Source: JAVEVH01 sp034005145
GTDB taxonomy: Bacteria; Patescibacteriota; Dojkabacteria; SC72
Length of the DNA stretch: 19,970 nt
Direction: 5' to 3'
Assembly (NCBI GenBank): GCA_034005145.1
Contig: JAVEVH010000010.1
Location: 1-19,970 of the forward strand
Positions within the stretch are counted from its first letter, which is position 1; each line of letters opens with the position of its first letter. The notes below the pieces were generated by a model that was not told the origin of the DNA, did no database searches, and worked only from the letters and a program-made list of their open reading frames with translations. Shown piece by piece: positions 1 through 7,631 of this stretch. Position numbers and translations under genes: made by a program.

Positions 1-675
1 CTATCTCTTGGTCTTCTTTCTCTACAAATGGATATACAATATATGCAAATATACCCCTCCTTTCTTCATGCTCTGTGTCTACATCTGCTAATGCTGTTTT
101 ACAGTTAGGACACTGATTTACAATCCTTTTATCCCTGTATATCAACCCTTCCTTAAACATTTTATAGAAGCTCTCATACACAATCTTTGTTAATTTCGGA
201 TCTAGGGTAAAGTATTCTCTAGAGTAATCTGCAGAAAGACCAATATTTTTTTCCTGTGCTCTAGCGTTTGCAGCATTGCTTAAACTAAATTCATAGCACA
301 TTTCATAGAATTTCTCTCTACCCAACTCCCACTTGTCTATCCCTTTCTCTTTTAATACCTTTGTAAAAGATGTCTCTGTTTGAATACCAGCATGGTCTTT
401 ACCAGGGAGAAGGAGAGTCGGATGTCCTGTCATTCTCTTAAATCTACCCATTACATCTTGAAATGAGTAACCACACATATGACCAATATGTAGATTGGCA
501 TTAGCATTAGGAGGTGGTAGGGTGATTGTAAAAGGTTTTTTAATTTCCAATCCTTTCTCTTTAAAGAACTTTTCCATTTCCTCAGGTTTACTTAATTGGG
601 ATTTCTCCCAAAGTTTTGTAATATTTTCTTCTGCAATATTTGAATCAAATGCTTTTGGTATTTCTTTTCTCATTT
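1..675 (-). CDS. valS: Valyl-tRNA synthetase, N-terminal 225 residues (3' end outside window)
   Basis: Class I aminoacyl-tRNA synthetase that charges tRNA-Val in the cytoplasm. I translated the minus strand from the ATG at 675; the frame is open to the window edge, so only residues 1-225 are seen. The Rossmann signature PPPNANANLHIGHM lies at about residues 53-66 (HIGH at 62-65), and LPGKDHAGIQTE follows at about 89-100. The DHAGI block is typical of ValS and argues against LeuS or IleS. A CPNC motif followed by TALADVDTEHEE near residue 190 matches the ValS editing-domain entry. The KMSKS motif, anticodon-binding domain and C-terminal coiled coil should lie beyond position 1. The start sits about 28 nt downstream of a T-box terminator, which supports both the start codon and the valine assignment. 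No strong Shine-Dalgarno sequence is visible. Confidence 0.9.
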
Positions 676-909
676 TTTACATAGATATATATATTAAAAA
701 GGCCCTCACAGTAGAATATATATTATACATATATACTCTAATGTAAGGGCGAATATCGCGATACCACCTTACTTTCTTAACACATTACTGTATTAAGCTT
801 AGTAACCACATACATGGTCTTCCTACTTTACAGTTAGGATCTGTTAGGTTCTACTCTCATATTGATTTCTTCCTAATCCCTCCAGGATGACTAATCCTGT
901 ATTAACGGT
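676..909 (-). promoter_or_regulatory. T-box riboswitch leader of valS (transcription attenuation type)
   Basis: The minus strand between the promoter and valS contains the T-box core AAGGTGGTATCGCG (757-770) followed by CGCCCTT (to 745), which together form the antiterminator. The bulge reads UGGU, complementary to ACCA, the 3' end expected for a tRNA-Val with discriminator A. Upstream, CTTAATAC...GTGTTAAG (776-797) forms a stem III-like hairpin just before the T-box. Further upstream (about 800-908) are several possible stem I hairpins, including one at 822-838 with GTAA in its loop and one at about 882-898 with a TAGTC loop. I could not decide which holds the valine specifier codon (GTA or GTC). 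In the known mechanism, uncharged tRNA-Val stabilises the antiterminator and lets valS be transcribed. Confidence 0.85.
698..750 (-). terminator. Intrinsic terminator of the valS T-box leader
   Basis: On the minus strand GCCCTTACA pairs with TGTGAGGGC (704-712 with 742-750, one G-U pair). The inner arms TAGAGTATATAT and ATATATTCTA extend the stem, and CTTTTT follows. The 5' arm shares GCCCTT with the 3' half of the T-box antiterminator (745-770), so the two structures exclude each other, as a T-box switch requires. Confidence 0.88.
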
Positions 910-915
910 CCCCCC

Positions 916-921
916 ATTATA
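916..921 (-). promoter_or_regulatory. Extended -10 promoter of the valS T-box transcript
   Basis: The minus strand reads TGGTATAAT, a perfect -10 hexamer with the TGn extension. Only a weak -35 (TTTTTG, 939-944, 17-nt spacing) is present. Start of transcription is expected around 909, giving a leader of roughly 235 nt. It is divergent from the RNase J promoter about 35 nt away. Confidence 0.75.
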
Positions 922-954
922 CCATCTTCGGAATTCAACAAAAAGGAGATGTGA

Positions 955-960
955 TATAAT
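955..960 (+). promoter_or_regulatory. Extended -10 promoter of rnj; implies a leaderless mRNA
   Basis: TGATATAAT ends at 960 and the ATG begins at 967, so the expected start of transcription coincides with the first base of the start codon. No downstream ATG gives a better N-terminus for the protein. GGAG at 962-965 would lie inside the promoter-proximal region and touch the start codon, so it cannot act as a normal Shine-Dalgarno sequence. Confidence 0.7.
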
Positions 961-966
961 CGGAGA

Positions 967-2667
967 ATGAATAAACGAAACAAAAGATTCTTTAAAAGAG
1001 ACGAGGAATTAAAACTATGTACTCTTTCTGGTACCGCAGAAATAGGTAGAAACTGTAATTTTGTAGAAATGGGCAATGAAATAATCATCATAGACGCAGG
1101 ATACTCTTTCCCAGGACAAGAGATGTACGGTATTGATTACTTAATACCTAATCTTAAGTATTTAAAAAAGAATAAAAAGAAGGTAAAAGCGATATTAATA
1201 ACACATGGACACTTAGACCATACAGGAGCATTAAGATGGATGTTACCTGATTTAGATTTTCCTCCAATATATGCTGGTGATTTTGCAAAAGCTTTAATAG
1301 AAGAGAGATTAGAGGAGTACAATCTCAAAAATAAGACTAAGATTACAGGAGTAAATAGGTCTACAACATTAAAAATAGGGAATAACTTCAAAGCCACCTT
1401 TATTGGTATTAACCACAGTATACCTGATGCTTTCTCAATCTTTTTACAAACCCCTAAGGGTAATATCTTCTTTTCAGGAGATTACAAAATAGATACACAA
1501 CCAACTAATGAATTAGAAGCAGACTACGAAAAGCTTAAATCATTAAGAGGTAGAGTAGACTTAGCACTAATGGATAGTACAAATGCCTCTAATGTAGGTA
1601 GGTCACCATCTGAGACAGAGGTATACCAGAATTTAGAGAAAGTAATTGGTAAGGTAGAGGGTAGAGTAATAGTAGCTGCTTTCTCATCCTTACTCACTAG
1701 GCTTTACTCTTTGTTTGAGATAGCGAAAAGAACTAATCGTAAGATTGTAATCTCTGGTAGAAGTCTAGAACAAACAATATCAATTGCTAGTAGGCAAGGG
1801 TACATTAAAATACCTCAAGGGCTACTGATAAAGGAAAGGGAGATTAATAAGTATAGGGATAATGAATTAATGATACTTTCTACAGGAAGCCAAGGAGAGA
1901 AATATGCTGCTTTAAATAGGATATCTCAAGGTACACATAAATATATAAAGATTAAGAAGGGAGACCTTGTATTAATGTCTTCATCTGAAATACCTGAGAA
2001 TGTTTCTAACATTGAAAAAATGACCGACAGATTAATTTCCCTTGGTGCTGATTTAATTAAAGATACAATAGAGACTAAGATACACTCCACTGGACACGGT
2101 AACCAAGAAGATATGCAGATAATGTTTGATTTAATCAAACCTAATGCTGTAATGCCTATACACGGACCTCTAACATTCAGATATTTTAATAAGAAAAACT
2201 ATGTATCCTGGGGAATGAAAGATGATGATGTTTACCTCACTGATGATGGAGTAGTTTGGGTCTTTAATGGTAAGAGTTGGACAAAAGGTAAACCTGTTGA
2301 ATCTAAACCAATACTCATAGATGGTCTTGGAGTAGGAGATACAGGTGAGATTGTATTAAAAGATAGGGAACAGCTCTCTGAGTACGGTATGTTTGTTGTA
2401 GTACTAAATCTTAGTACCCAAACACATAGACTAATGGGTAAGCCTCAATTTGTTTCTAGAGGATTCATATATATGAAAAAGTCACAAGAGATGTTAAAAG
2501 AGATACAAACCATAATATATGATGTACATAGAGATTGGGAACAGAAGTCTAAAAACAGTAAAAAGTATGAGTACGATTCACTCAAAGAGAATATGGAAAA
2601 AGAAATTGGTAAATATATATACAAAAAAACTGAGAGAGAACCAATAATTTTGATAGTTACTGTATAG
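967..2667 (+). CDS. rnj: Ribonuclease J (metallo-beta-lactamase / beta-CASP)
   Basis: RNase J acts in the cytoplasm as a 5'-to-3' exo- and endoribonuclease in mRNA turnover and rRNA maturation. The 566-residue length is normal for the family. The metallo-beta-lactamase motif THGHLDHTG (HGHLDH at residues 80-85) provides the di-zinc site. FFSGDYKID, DLALMDSTNA and the beta-CASP segments VIVAAFSSLLTRL, LSTGSQGE and IHSTGHGNQEDMQ..MPIHGP follow in family order. The C-terminal domain ends in KTEREPIILIVTV, as expected for RNase J proteins. The ATG at 967 is chosen because it precedes the conserved core by a short basic segment and sits at the +1 of a strong promoter. The gene stands alone, with only 31 bases to the next start, which has its own promoter. 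Confidence 0.95.
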   Translation: MNKRNKRFFKRDEELKLCTLSGTAEIGRNCNFVEMGNEIIIIDAGYSFPGQEMYGIDYLIPNLKYLKKNKKKVKAILITHGHLDHTGALRWMLPDLDFPPIYAGDFAKALIEERLEEYNLKNKTKITGVNRSTTLKIGNNFKATFIGINHSIPDAFSIFLQTPKGNIFFSGDYKIDTQPTNELEADYEKLKSLRGRVDLALMDSTNASNVGRSPSETEVYQNLEKVIGKVEGRVIVAAFSSLLTRLYSLFEIAKRTNRKIVISGRSLEQTISIASRQGYIKIPQGLLIKEREINKYRDNELMILSTGSQGEKYAALNRISQGTHKYIKIKKGDLVLMSSSEIPENVSNIEKMTDRLISLGADLIKDTIETKIHSTGHGNQEDMQIMFDLIKPNAVMPIHGPLTFRYFNKKNYVSWGMKDDDVYLTDDGVVWVFNGKSWTKGKPVESKPILIDGLGVGDTGEIVLKDREQLSEYGMFVVVLNLSTQTHRLMGKPQFVSRGFIYMKKSQEMLKEIQTIIYDVHRDWEQKSKNSKKYEYDSLKENMEKEIGKYIYKKTEREPIILIVTV

Positions 2668-2684
2668 ACTCTTTGTATTAATGA

Positions 2685-2690
2685 TATAAT
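2685..2690 (+). promoter_or_regulatory. Extended -10 promoter of the FtsA/PilM-like gene
   Basis: TGATATAAT ends 8 nt before the ATG at 2699, the same arrangement as upstream of rnj. There is no room for a 5' untranslated region or Shine-Dalgarno sequence, so leaderless translation is expected. Confidence 0.7.
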
Positions 2691-2698
2691 TCAAAGAT

Positions 2699-3955
2699 AT
2701 GATAAAACTGCCAAGTCTAAAATCGAAAAAGAGTAATCTTTTAGATGGAATAACACCCATTGTTGCGCTTGATATAGGTACTGAAAGTATTAAAAGTTTG
2801 CTTTTTACAATAGGGGAGTACGGAGTCTCTGTAAATAGAATATCAAGGATACAACAGCAACAGCATGCAATGAGAAGTGGAATAATTACTAACTTAGATA
2901 CAGTTCTAGATAATTGTAAGCTCGCTATTAATCAACTCTTAAGCAATTTAAAAGTAGAGGAATATCCCAAACGAGTAATAATGGGAATTGCAGGGGAATA
3001 TATTCAAGGAGTATCCATTGTTGTTAATTACGAAAGAGAAGAAAACTTCGAAAAAGAGGTTACCAAAAAAGAGCAGGATAGGATAATAGCCCAAGTAAAA
3101 TCTCAGATAGCAGAGAATGGAAAAGACGATCTAAGTCTTAGAACTGGACTTAGAAATGAAGATATAGAGATATTACATATTACACCTACAGGTTTAGAGA
3201 TTGGGGGTATGCCAGTAAATACCTTAATAGGGTATAAGGGTAGGGAAGTTAAGTTAAATTTCTATGCCTCTTTTGCCCCTAAGACATATACAGAGGCTTT
3301 AAGAAAGGTTGCCTCATCTCTCAATTTAGAAGTATTAGGTATTGTATCTCAACCATTTGCAGTAGCAAGAGCTCATGCTGGAGGGGATAATACAAACTTC
3401 TCAGCCATATTCATTGATATAGGAGGTGGTACTACTGATGTCGCTATTGTTAAAAATGGTAATGTAGCAGAAACACAAATGTTTGCATTTGGAGGTAGGG
3501 TATTTACTAAAGAGTTAGCAAAATTAACAGATTCCGATTACAGACATGCTGAACAGAGAAAGATTAAATACTCTGAGAAAGAGTTACCTAAAGAGATATT
3601 AAGACAGGTACAAAAAACTATGTACCCAACAGCAGGCCTATGGATGAGAACATTAAAAGTAGCTTTAGAGAGCTGTGAAGATGTTGGTTCATTACCTACA
3701 CAGATATATCTATGTGGTGGAGGTTCATTACTACCTGATATTAAACAGGCCTTAATGGAATTCCCTTGGAAGAAATATCTACCCATTGCAGTTGTTCCTA
3801 AGATAGATATGTTTACACCAAATCTACTAGGATCAGTTGTAGATAATAGCGGGGATTTACAAAATCTCTACGATATTACACCAGCATCCTTAGCTAAATT
3901 CCTCTATGATATGGAAATAGATAGAAAGAAAAAGAATATAAATTGGGAAGTATAA
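2699..3955 (+). CDS. FtsA/PilM-family actin-like ATPase (SHS2 plus ASKHA fold)
   Basis: An actin-fold ATPase of the FtsA/PilM group, 418 residues, about the length of FtsA. The phosphate-1 motif IVALDIGTESIK is at about residues 21-32. SHS2-like sequence with VIMGIAGEYIQG follows, then the phosphate-2 motif IFIDIGGGTTDVAIV at about 237-251 with FAFGGRVFTKELA, and the adenosine motif IYLCGGGSLLPDI near 340. The IDIGGGTTD and GG..FTK features favour FtsA over PilM. The C-terminus lacks an obvious FtsA amphipathic membrane helix and instead ends in a basic tail (DRKKKNINWEV). The gene overlaps the possible TTG start of the next gene and is 2 nt from that gene's ATG, so the two are co-translated. 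I infer a membrane-linked cytoskeletal or cell-envelope role with that partner. PilM-like remains an alternative. Confidence 0.8.
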   Translation: MIKLPSLKSKKSNLLDGITPIVALDIGTESIKSLLFTIGEYGVSVNRISRIQQQQHAMRSGIITNLDTVLDNCKLAINQLLSNLKVEEYPKRVIMGIAGEYIQGVSIVVNYEREENFEKEVTKKEQDRIIAQVKSQIAENGKDDLSLRTGLRNEDIEILHITPTGLEIGGMPVNTLIGYKGREVKLNFYASFAPKTYTEALRKVASSLNLEVLGIVSQPFAVARAHAGGDNTNFSAIFIDIGGGTTDVAIVKNGNVAETQMFAFGGRVFTKELAKLTDSDYRHAEQRKIKYSEKELPKEILRQVQKTMYPTAGLWMRTLKVALESCEDVGSLPTQIYLCGGGSLLPDIKQALMEFPWKKYLPIAVVPKIDMFTPNLLGSVVDNSGDLQNLYDITPASLAKFLYDMEIDRKKKNINWEV

Positions 3956-3957
3956 AT

Positions 3958-5787
3958 ATGGCAGAGAAAATAACCACTTCAAAAATAGTTGTAGAGAAAT
4001 CTCATGAGCTAACAGATATTGTTAGAGATCTTCATAAGAGTAAAGCAGATAGAATAGTTCTTACCTTTACAGAACAAACAGATCTTCTAATTAGCCCTAT
4101 CAATCTCAAAGTATTAGAAGAGGCAGCTCAAAGAGAGGGCAAACTTTTAATAGCCCAAATAATACAAAATCCTACAGGTATACGTAATGCTAAATTAGCA
4201 GGTATGAAAGTAATAGATACTCCCTCTGCTCCTACAGAGTATGATTGGGAAGAGGCAGTAGAATTAATTGCGAAAAAGAAAGAGAGTAAATTAGAAAAAA
4301 AGAAAGAGATAGAAGAAGTAATACCAGAGGAGAGTAATAAAGAGGTATTTGAAGAAAGAATAAAGAGTTCTTTAGAAGAGAATGGTAATAAAAAGTATGT
4401 AGATAAGAGAGGTGTTAAACCTGTTAATTCATTCATTTCAATAGATCAAGATCTTCCTAATAATGATATCCCTACTGCTAAGATTTCGCCTAATAGAGAG
4501 CTTAGAGCTGCTACTCAGCCTCCTGAGATAAAGAAAAGGAGAATAAATATATTTAATAAGCTTAAGAGTTTAAATAAAAAATCTTTACTTCGTATAGCAC
4601 TCTTTGGTATCATTCCTCTTTTTGCAATCATTGTAATTGGTTTAGTTTTGTATAATCAGTTTGCTACAATAGCTAAGGTTAAAATTTTTGTAGAAGCTAA
4701 ACCTGTAGAGGTAGAATTAATTCTTACTGGAGATGAAGATACCCAAGAGATAGATTTAGAGGATTTAACAATACCAATAAAGGTAGAAGAGAGTACACAG
4801 AGTCTCTCAGATAGCATAACTGCAACAGGAAAAGCATTTAAGGGAGAGAAGGCTAAGGGGGACGTTACCATTACTTTCTATAGAGAGAACGGCTGTGGAG
4901 AGGAGACGGAGAAGCCAAAAGTCACTCTAAATGTAGGTCATATTGTTACAACTCCTGGATATACATTTAAGACTACAACGGTTACAGAATTTCTCTGTAA
5001 TCAAATGGCTACAATAACTCTTGAAGCAGCAGAGATAGGAGAGCAGTATAATGTCTCTGATGGGAAACCCTTCCGGGTAAAGGGATATACGGAAGAGGAG
5101 GGTTTCGACGGAGATCTTACAGGAGTAAACAGTGAACCCTTCACAGGAGGTAGTAAAGAGGAGTATACAGTGCTATCTCAATTAGATGTAGATAATGCTG
5201 TAGAGCAGTTAAGTACTACTGCAATAGAAGAAGTTAAATCAGATTTAAGAGAAAAGAATCAGGGATGGGAGATAATAGAGGATACAATATTAAGTGAAGT
5301 AGATGATGAGAGTATTAAGACAGATAAGAAAGTAGGGGAGGAAGCTGAAACTGCTAACTTAGATTTAACAATAAAAGGGAGTGCTACATACTACTCAACT
5401 ACTGGTTTAACAGAAGCCTTAACGCAGCTTCTAAGAGAACAGGCTGAAGAGGAAAACCTTTTTGAGAGTGATAAAGATTTAGAATTAGTACTTGGAGATG
5501 ACTTAGATATAGATATTTCAATAGAAGAGAGTGCTAAAGATGTAGTTAAGATAAAGATAGTAGCAAAAAGTAATATAAAGCCTAAGATAGATAAAACAGA
5601 ATTAGAAAATACGCTAAGAGGTATGTCATGGGAAGAGGGTAAAGAGTATGCTGATAACCTTAAATATGCTGAAAGAAAATCTGAGATTTCATTTACTCCT
5701 AATAACTATCCAGCATTCCTAAAGAGATTCCCTGATAGAAGGGGTGGAGTAATGGTTACAATAACGGAATTAGAAGTTGATAAATAG
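3958..5787 (+). CDS. Bitopic surface protein: N-terminal Rossmann-like domain, one TM helix, large extracytoplasmic region
   Basis: About 609 residues from the ATG at 3958. An in-frame TTG at 3943 lies inside the upstream gene and is less likely. Residues 1 to about 90 form an alpha/beta domain (RIVLTF..., KVLEEAAQREGKLLIAQII, RNAKLAGMKVI) of a kind common in CPR membrane proteins. A charged Lys/Glu-rich linker runs from about 100 to 200. A single transmembrane helix lies at about 210-233, after a basic stretch (EIKKRRINIFNKLKS). The remaining 375 residues are beta- and acid-rich, resembling baseplate J-like stalk proteins, with only two cysteines (about 313 and 347) that could form a disulfide. 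By the positive-inside rule the N-domain is cytoplasmic. The gene forms an operon with the FtsA/PilM-like ATPase, which suggests a physical link between an inner filament or ATPase and the outer surface. Its function is unknown. Confidence 0.75.
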   Translation: MAEKITTSKIVVEKSHELTDIVRDLHKSKADRIVLTFTEQTDLLISPINLKVLEEAAQREGKLLIAQIIQNPTGIRNAKLAGMKVIDTPSAPTEYDWEEAVELIAKKKESKLEKKKEIEEVIPEESNKEVFEERIKSSLEENGNKKYVDKRGVKPVNSFISIDQDLPNNDIPTAKISPNRELRAATQPPEIKKRRINIFNKLKSLNKKSLLRIALFGIIPLFAIIVIGLVLYNQFATIAKVKIFVEAKPVEVELILTGDEDTQEIDLEDLTIPIKVEESTQSLSDSITATGKAFKGEKAKGDVTITFYRENGCGEETEKPKVTLNVGHIVTTPGYTFKTTTVTEFLCNQMATITLEAAEIGEQYNVSDGKPFRVKGYTEEEGFDGDLTGVNSEPFTGGSKEEYTVLSQLDVDNAVEQLSTTAIEEVKSDLREKNQGWEIIEDTILSEVDDESIKTDKKVGEEAETANLDLTIKGSATYYSTTGLTEALTQLLREQAEEENLFESDKDLELVLGDDLDIDISIEESAKDVVKIKIVAKSNIKPKIDKTELENTLRGMSWEEGKEYADNLKYAERKSEISFTPNNYPAFLKRFPDRRGGVMVTITELEVDK

Positions 5788-5812
5788 CCTTTTAATTACT
5801 TCAATTTATTGG

Positions 5813-5818
5813 TAAAAT
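5813..5818 (+). promoter_or_regulatory. Extended -10 promoter of the tRNA-Arg/tRNA-Ser pair
   Basis: TGGTAAAAT (5810-5818) ends 11 nt before the tRNA-Arg 5' end. It lies directly after the surface-protein stop codon, and the two tRNAs are only 4 nt apart, so one transcript is likely. Confidence 0.55.
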
Positions 5819-5829
5819 GGCGTGTTTAT

Positions 5830-5906
5830 GTACCCGTAGCTCAATCGGATAGAGCAATTGCCTTCTAAGCAGTAGGTTGTCGGTTCGATTCCGGCCGGGT
5901 ACACCA
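5830..5906 (+). tRNA. tRNA-Arg(TCT), CCA encoded
   Basis: The acceptor stem GTACCCG/CGGGTAC (5830-5836 with 5896-5902) is perfect, and discriminator A is followed by encoded CCA (5904-5906). D stem GCTC/GAGC, anticodon stem ATTGC/GCAGT with loop CTTCTAA (anticodon TCT at 5864-5866), and T arm GTCGG-TTCGATT-CCGGC all fold. It decodes AGA, a very common arginine codon in the neighbouring genes. Confidence 0.97.
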
Positions 5907-5910
5907 CACT

Positions 5911-6000
5911 GGAGAGATGCCTGAGTGGTCGAAAGGACACGCTTGGAAAGCGTGCGTATGAGAAATCGTACCATGGGTTCGAATCCCATTCTCTCCGCCA
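5911..6000 (+). tRNA. tRNA-Ser(GGA), CCA encoded
   Basis: Class II tRNA with acceptor GGAGAGA/TCTCTCC, anticodon arm CACGC-TTGGAAA-GCGTG (anticodon GGA, decoding TCC/TCT), a long variable arm CGTATGAGAAATCGTACC typical of serine, T arm ATGGG-TTCGAAT-CCCAT, discriminator G and encoded CCA. It starts 4 nt after tRNA-Arg. Confidence 0.97.
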
Positions 6001-6050
6001 CATTTCTCTTGTACCCACATCTCCTATTTGCATAATCCTTTATGAAGTAA

Positions 6051-6056
6051 TAATAT
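6051..6056 (+). promoter_or_regulatory. Putative -10 box of the GNAT gene
   Basis: TAATAT ends 8 nt before the ATG at 6065, the same leaderless spacing as rnj and the FtsA-like gene. No Shine-Dalgarno sequence is seen. The hexamer is only moderately good. Confidence 0.4.
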
Positions 6057-6064
6057 TCACTAAT

Positions 6065-6529
6065 ATGGTTATTCTAGAAAATATTACAAATGAAGAGATT
6101 AAAGATATTCTAGATATTGCAGAAAAAGAGAATATCTTCGTCAAGGGATCTGACGATGAAAACATGTCCATTACAGATATAGTTTTGCATTTTGGGAGGG
6201 GGAAAAACTTTCATCCTTTTAAGGTTGTAAATAATAATAGAATAATTGGTTTTATAACCTCTTTCCCATACAGGGAAGAAGATACTTTAAGCCTTGGTGT
6301 TATGTATACTCTTAAAGAATATAGAGGGAGGGGATTTGGAAAAGATATGGTAATACTCTTTTTAGATTATGCAAAATCTCTGGGTTTTAAAAAAGTGTTT
6401 ACTAAAACGTGGAGTAAAAACAATGCATCGAATAGAATATTCGAATCTTTAGATTTTATGGAAACAGGTAGAACACTTAATGATAGAATCGATGGCGATG
6501 ATACAATAGAGTATACAAAGGTTTTATAA
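6065..6529 (+). CDS. GNAT-family N-acetyltransferase
   Basis: A 154-residue protein of the GNAT fold, which transfers an acetyl group from acetyl-CoA to an amine. The pyrophosphate-binding motif A is EYRGRGFGKDMV (residues 85-96, core RGRGFG at 87-92), preceded by beta-4 (LGVMYTLKEYRG). Motif B follows as KTWSKNNASNRIFESLDFMETGRT, where the Asn and the FESLDF segment resemble RimI-like and other small-molecule acetyltransferases. The substrate cannot be read from the sequence. The gene appears monocistronic, with 144 bases to the next start. That gap holds no gene or clear terminator. Confidence 0.88.
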   Translation: MVILENITNEEIKDILDIAEKENIFVKGSDDENMSITDIVLHFGRGKNFHPFKVVNNNRIIGFITSFPYREEDTLSLGVMYTLKEYRGRGFGKDMVILFLDYAKSLGFKKVFTKTWSKNNASNRIFESLDFMETGRTLNDRIDGDDTIEYTKVL

Positions 6530-6638
6530 TAATAAATTCTTGATTTCCCACAGCTATTACACTCTCTGCTTTTTTTTATTGATATAGACTTGTATAGCCT
6601 GTCTCTCAACATATATTCCCCACTATATATCTGATACA

Positions 6639-6666
6639 ATTACTATTAAGTAATTCTATATATACT
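6639..6666 (+). promoter_or_regulatory. Promoter with flanking palindrome upstream of the cation antiporter
   Basis: The -10-like TATACT (6661-6666) ends 7 nt before the ATG at 6674, again implying a leaderless start. Immediately upstream a perfect inverted repeat ATTACT-ATTA-AGTAAT (6639-6654) occupies the -35/spacer region, where a repressor could bind. The repeat is AT-rich and short, so chance is possible. Confidence 0.4.
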
Positions 6667-6673
6667 GTCTAAT

Positions 6674-7591
6674 ATGCTTAATCTAATATTAATAGTAGTA
6701 TCGCTAATCTTAATAATAAAGATGGCAGATATATTTGTAGATCAAGCTACATCTCTTTCTAAGAAATTAAAAGTCAGCGGATTCTTCGTAGGCTTCTTAC
6801 TCGTATCTCTAGGAACCTCTCTACCTGAATTGGCTACCTCTATGTATTCCTCTCATATTGGACACCCTGAGATAGCTATCTCTAATGTAATAGGGAGTAA
6901 TATAGCTAATATACTCTTAGTATTAGGTTCATTAGCTCTGTTTAATAAATATCGATTAAAAAGTATAGATATACATTTTAATATACCTCTACTACTCTCT
7001 GTAACCTCTGCTTCACTACTAGTAATAGCTATTAACAACTACATTATTAGCCCCTTTGTTGGAATTCTCCTTATACTTATATTTCTAATATCTGCATATT
7101 TAATTAATAGGAATAACCATACTAATAATATACACAGTGCTACTAAATTCAATCTCCTGTTTTTAATAGGTTCAATTGTACTATTAGTAATATTTAGTAA
7201 GATTTGTATTGATAATATATTAGTATTTGCTAATCAATTAAATATTCCTGAGGTATTAATAGGGTACTTCCTATTAGCCTTTGGTACATCCTTACCTGAA
7301 TTTGCAACCCTATACTCCTCTATAAAGAAAGGGAGTGAAGATATTGGTCTAGGAAGTATAATTGGTTCTAATATGTTTAATCTCCTCTTTATACTAGGTA
7401 GTACCTCCTTATTAGGTTCATTAGATTTAGGTAGTTTTAAAATAGAGATGCTTTTTGTATTAATAGTCACAGTACTTTTACTAATATTTGGAATAATAGG
7501 GAAGAAGAATTTAATTAGTAAGAGAGAGGCAATAATATTACTCTCTTTCTATTTAATCTTTGTAATAATACAGATATTAAGAAATATCTAA
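6674..7591 (+). CDS. Na+/Ca2+ antiporter-like membrane protein (CaCA superfamily, YrbG type)
   Basis: A 305-residue integral membrane protein with about ten hydrophobic helices and an internal duplication typical of cation/Ca2+ exchangers. The alpha-1 repeat has GTSLPELATS (47-56) with NVIGSNIANI (71-80). The alpha-2 repeat has GTSLPEFATL (204-213) with SIIGSNMFNL (228-237). The acidic residue in each GTSLPE motif and the GSN segments line the ion site in this family. The length matches the short YrbG/CaxA-like group without a regulatory loop. The transported ion (Ca2+, or another cation against Na+ or H+) cannot be decided. It is followed 40 bases later by another membrane-protein gene. Confidence 0.92.
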   Translation: MLNLILIVVSLILIIKMADIFVDQATSLSKKLKVSGFFVGFLLVSLGTSLPELATSMYSSHIGHPEIAISNVIGSNIANILLVLGSLALFNKYRLKSIDIHFNIPLLLSVTSASLLVIAINNYIISPFVGILLILIFLISAYLINRNNHTNNIHSATKFNLLFLIGSIVLLVIFSKICIDNILVFANQLNIPEVLIGYFLLAFGTSLPEFATLYSSIKKGSEDIGLGSIIGSNMFNLLFILGSTSLLGSLDLGSFKIEMLFVLIVTVLLLIFGIIGKKNLISKREAIILLSFYLIFVIIQILRNI

Positions 7592-7631
7592 AAATATATA
7601 CAATATTAATCTCAAGTGATAACCTCTATAT

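Noticed and set aside
495..746. 83-codon plus-strand reading frame opposite valS
   Set aside because: It is antisense to the conserved HIGH-motif region of valS and runs through the T-box terminator.
3943..3957. TTG start for the bitopic protein
   Set aside because: It would extend the protein by five residues into the upstream gene. ATG 3958 has GGAAG 8 bases upstream and a more natural start.
5801..6033. Two minus-strand reading frames of 66 and 75 codons
   Set aside because: They lie across the two tRNA genes. Their protein sequence (for example CGVPGRNRTDNLLLRRQLLYP) is the well-known spurious translation of tRNA antisense strands.
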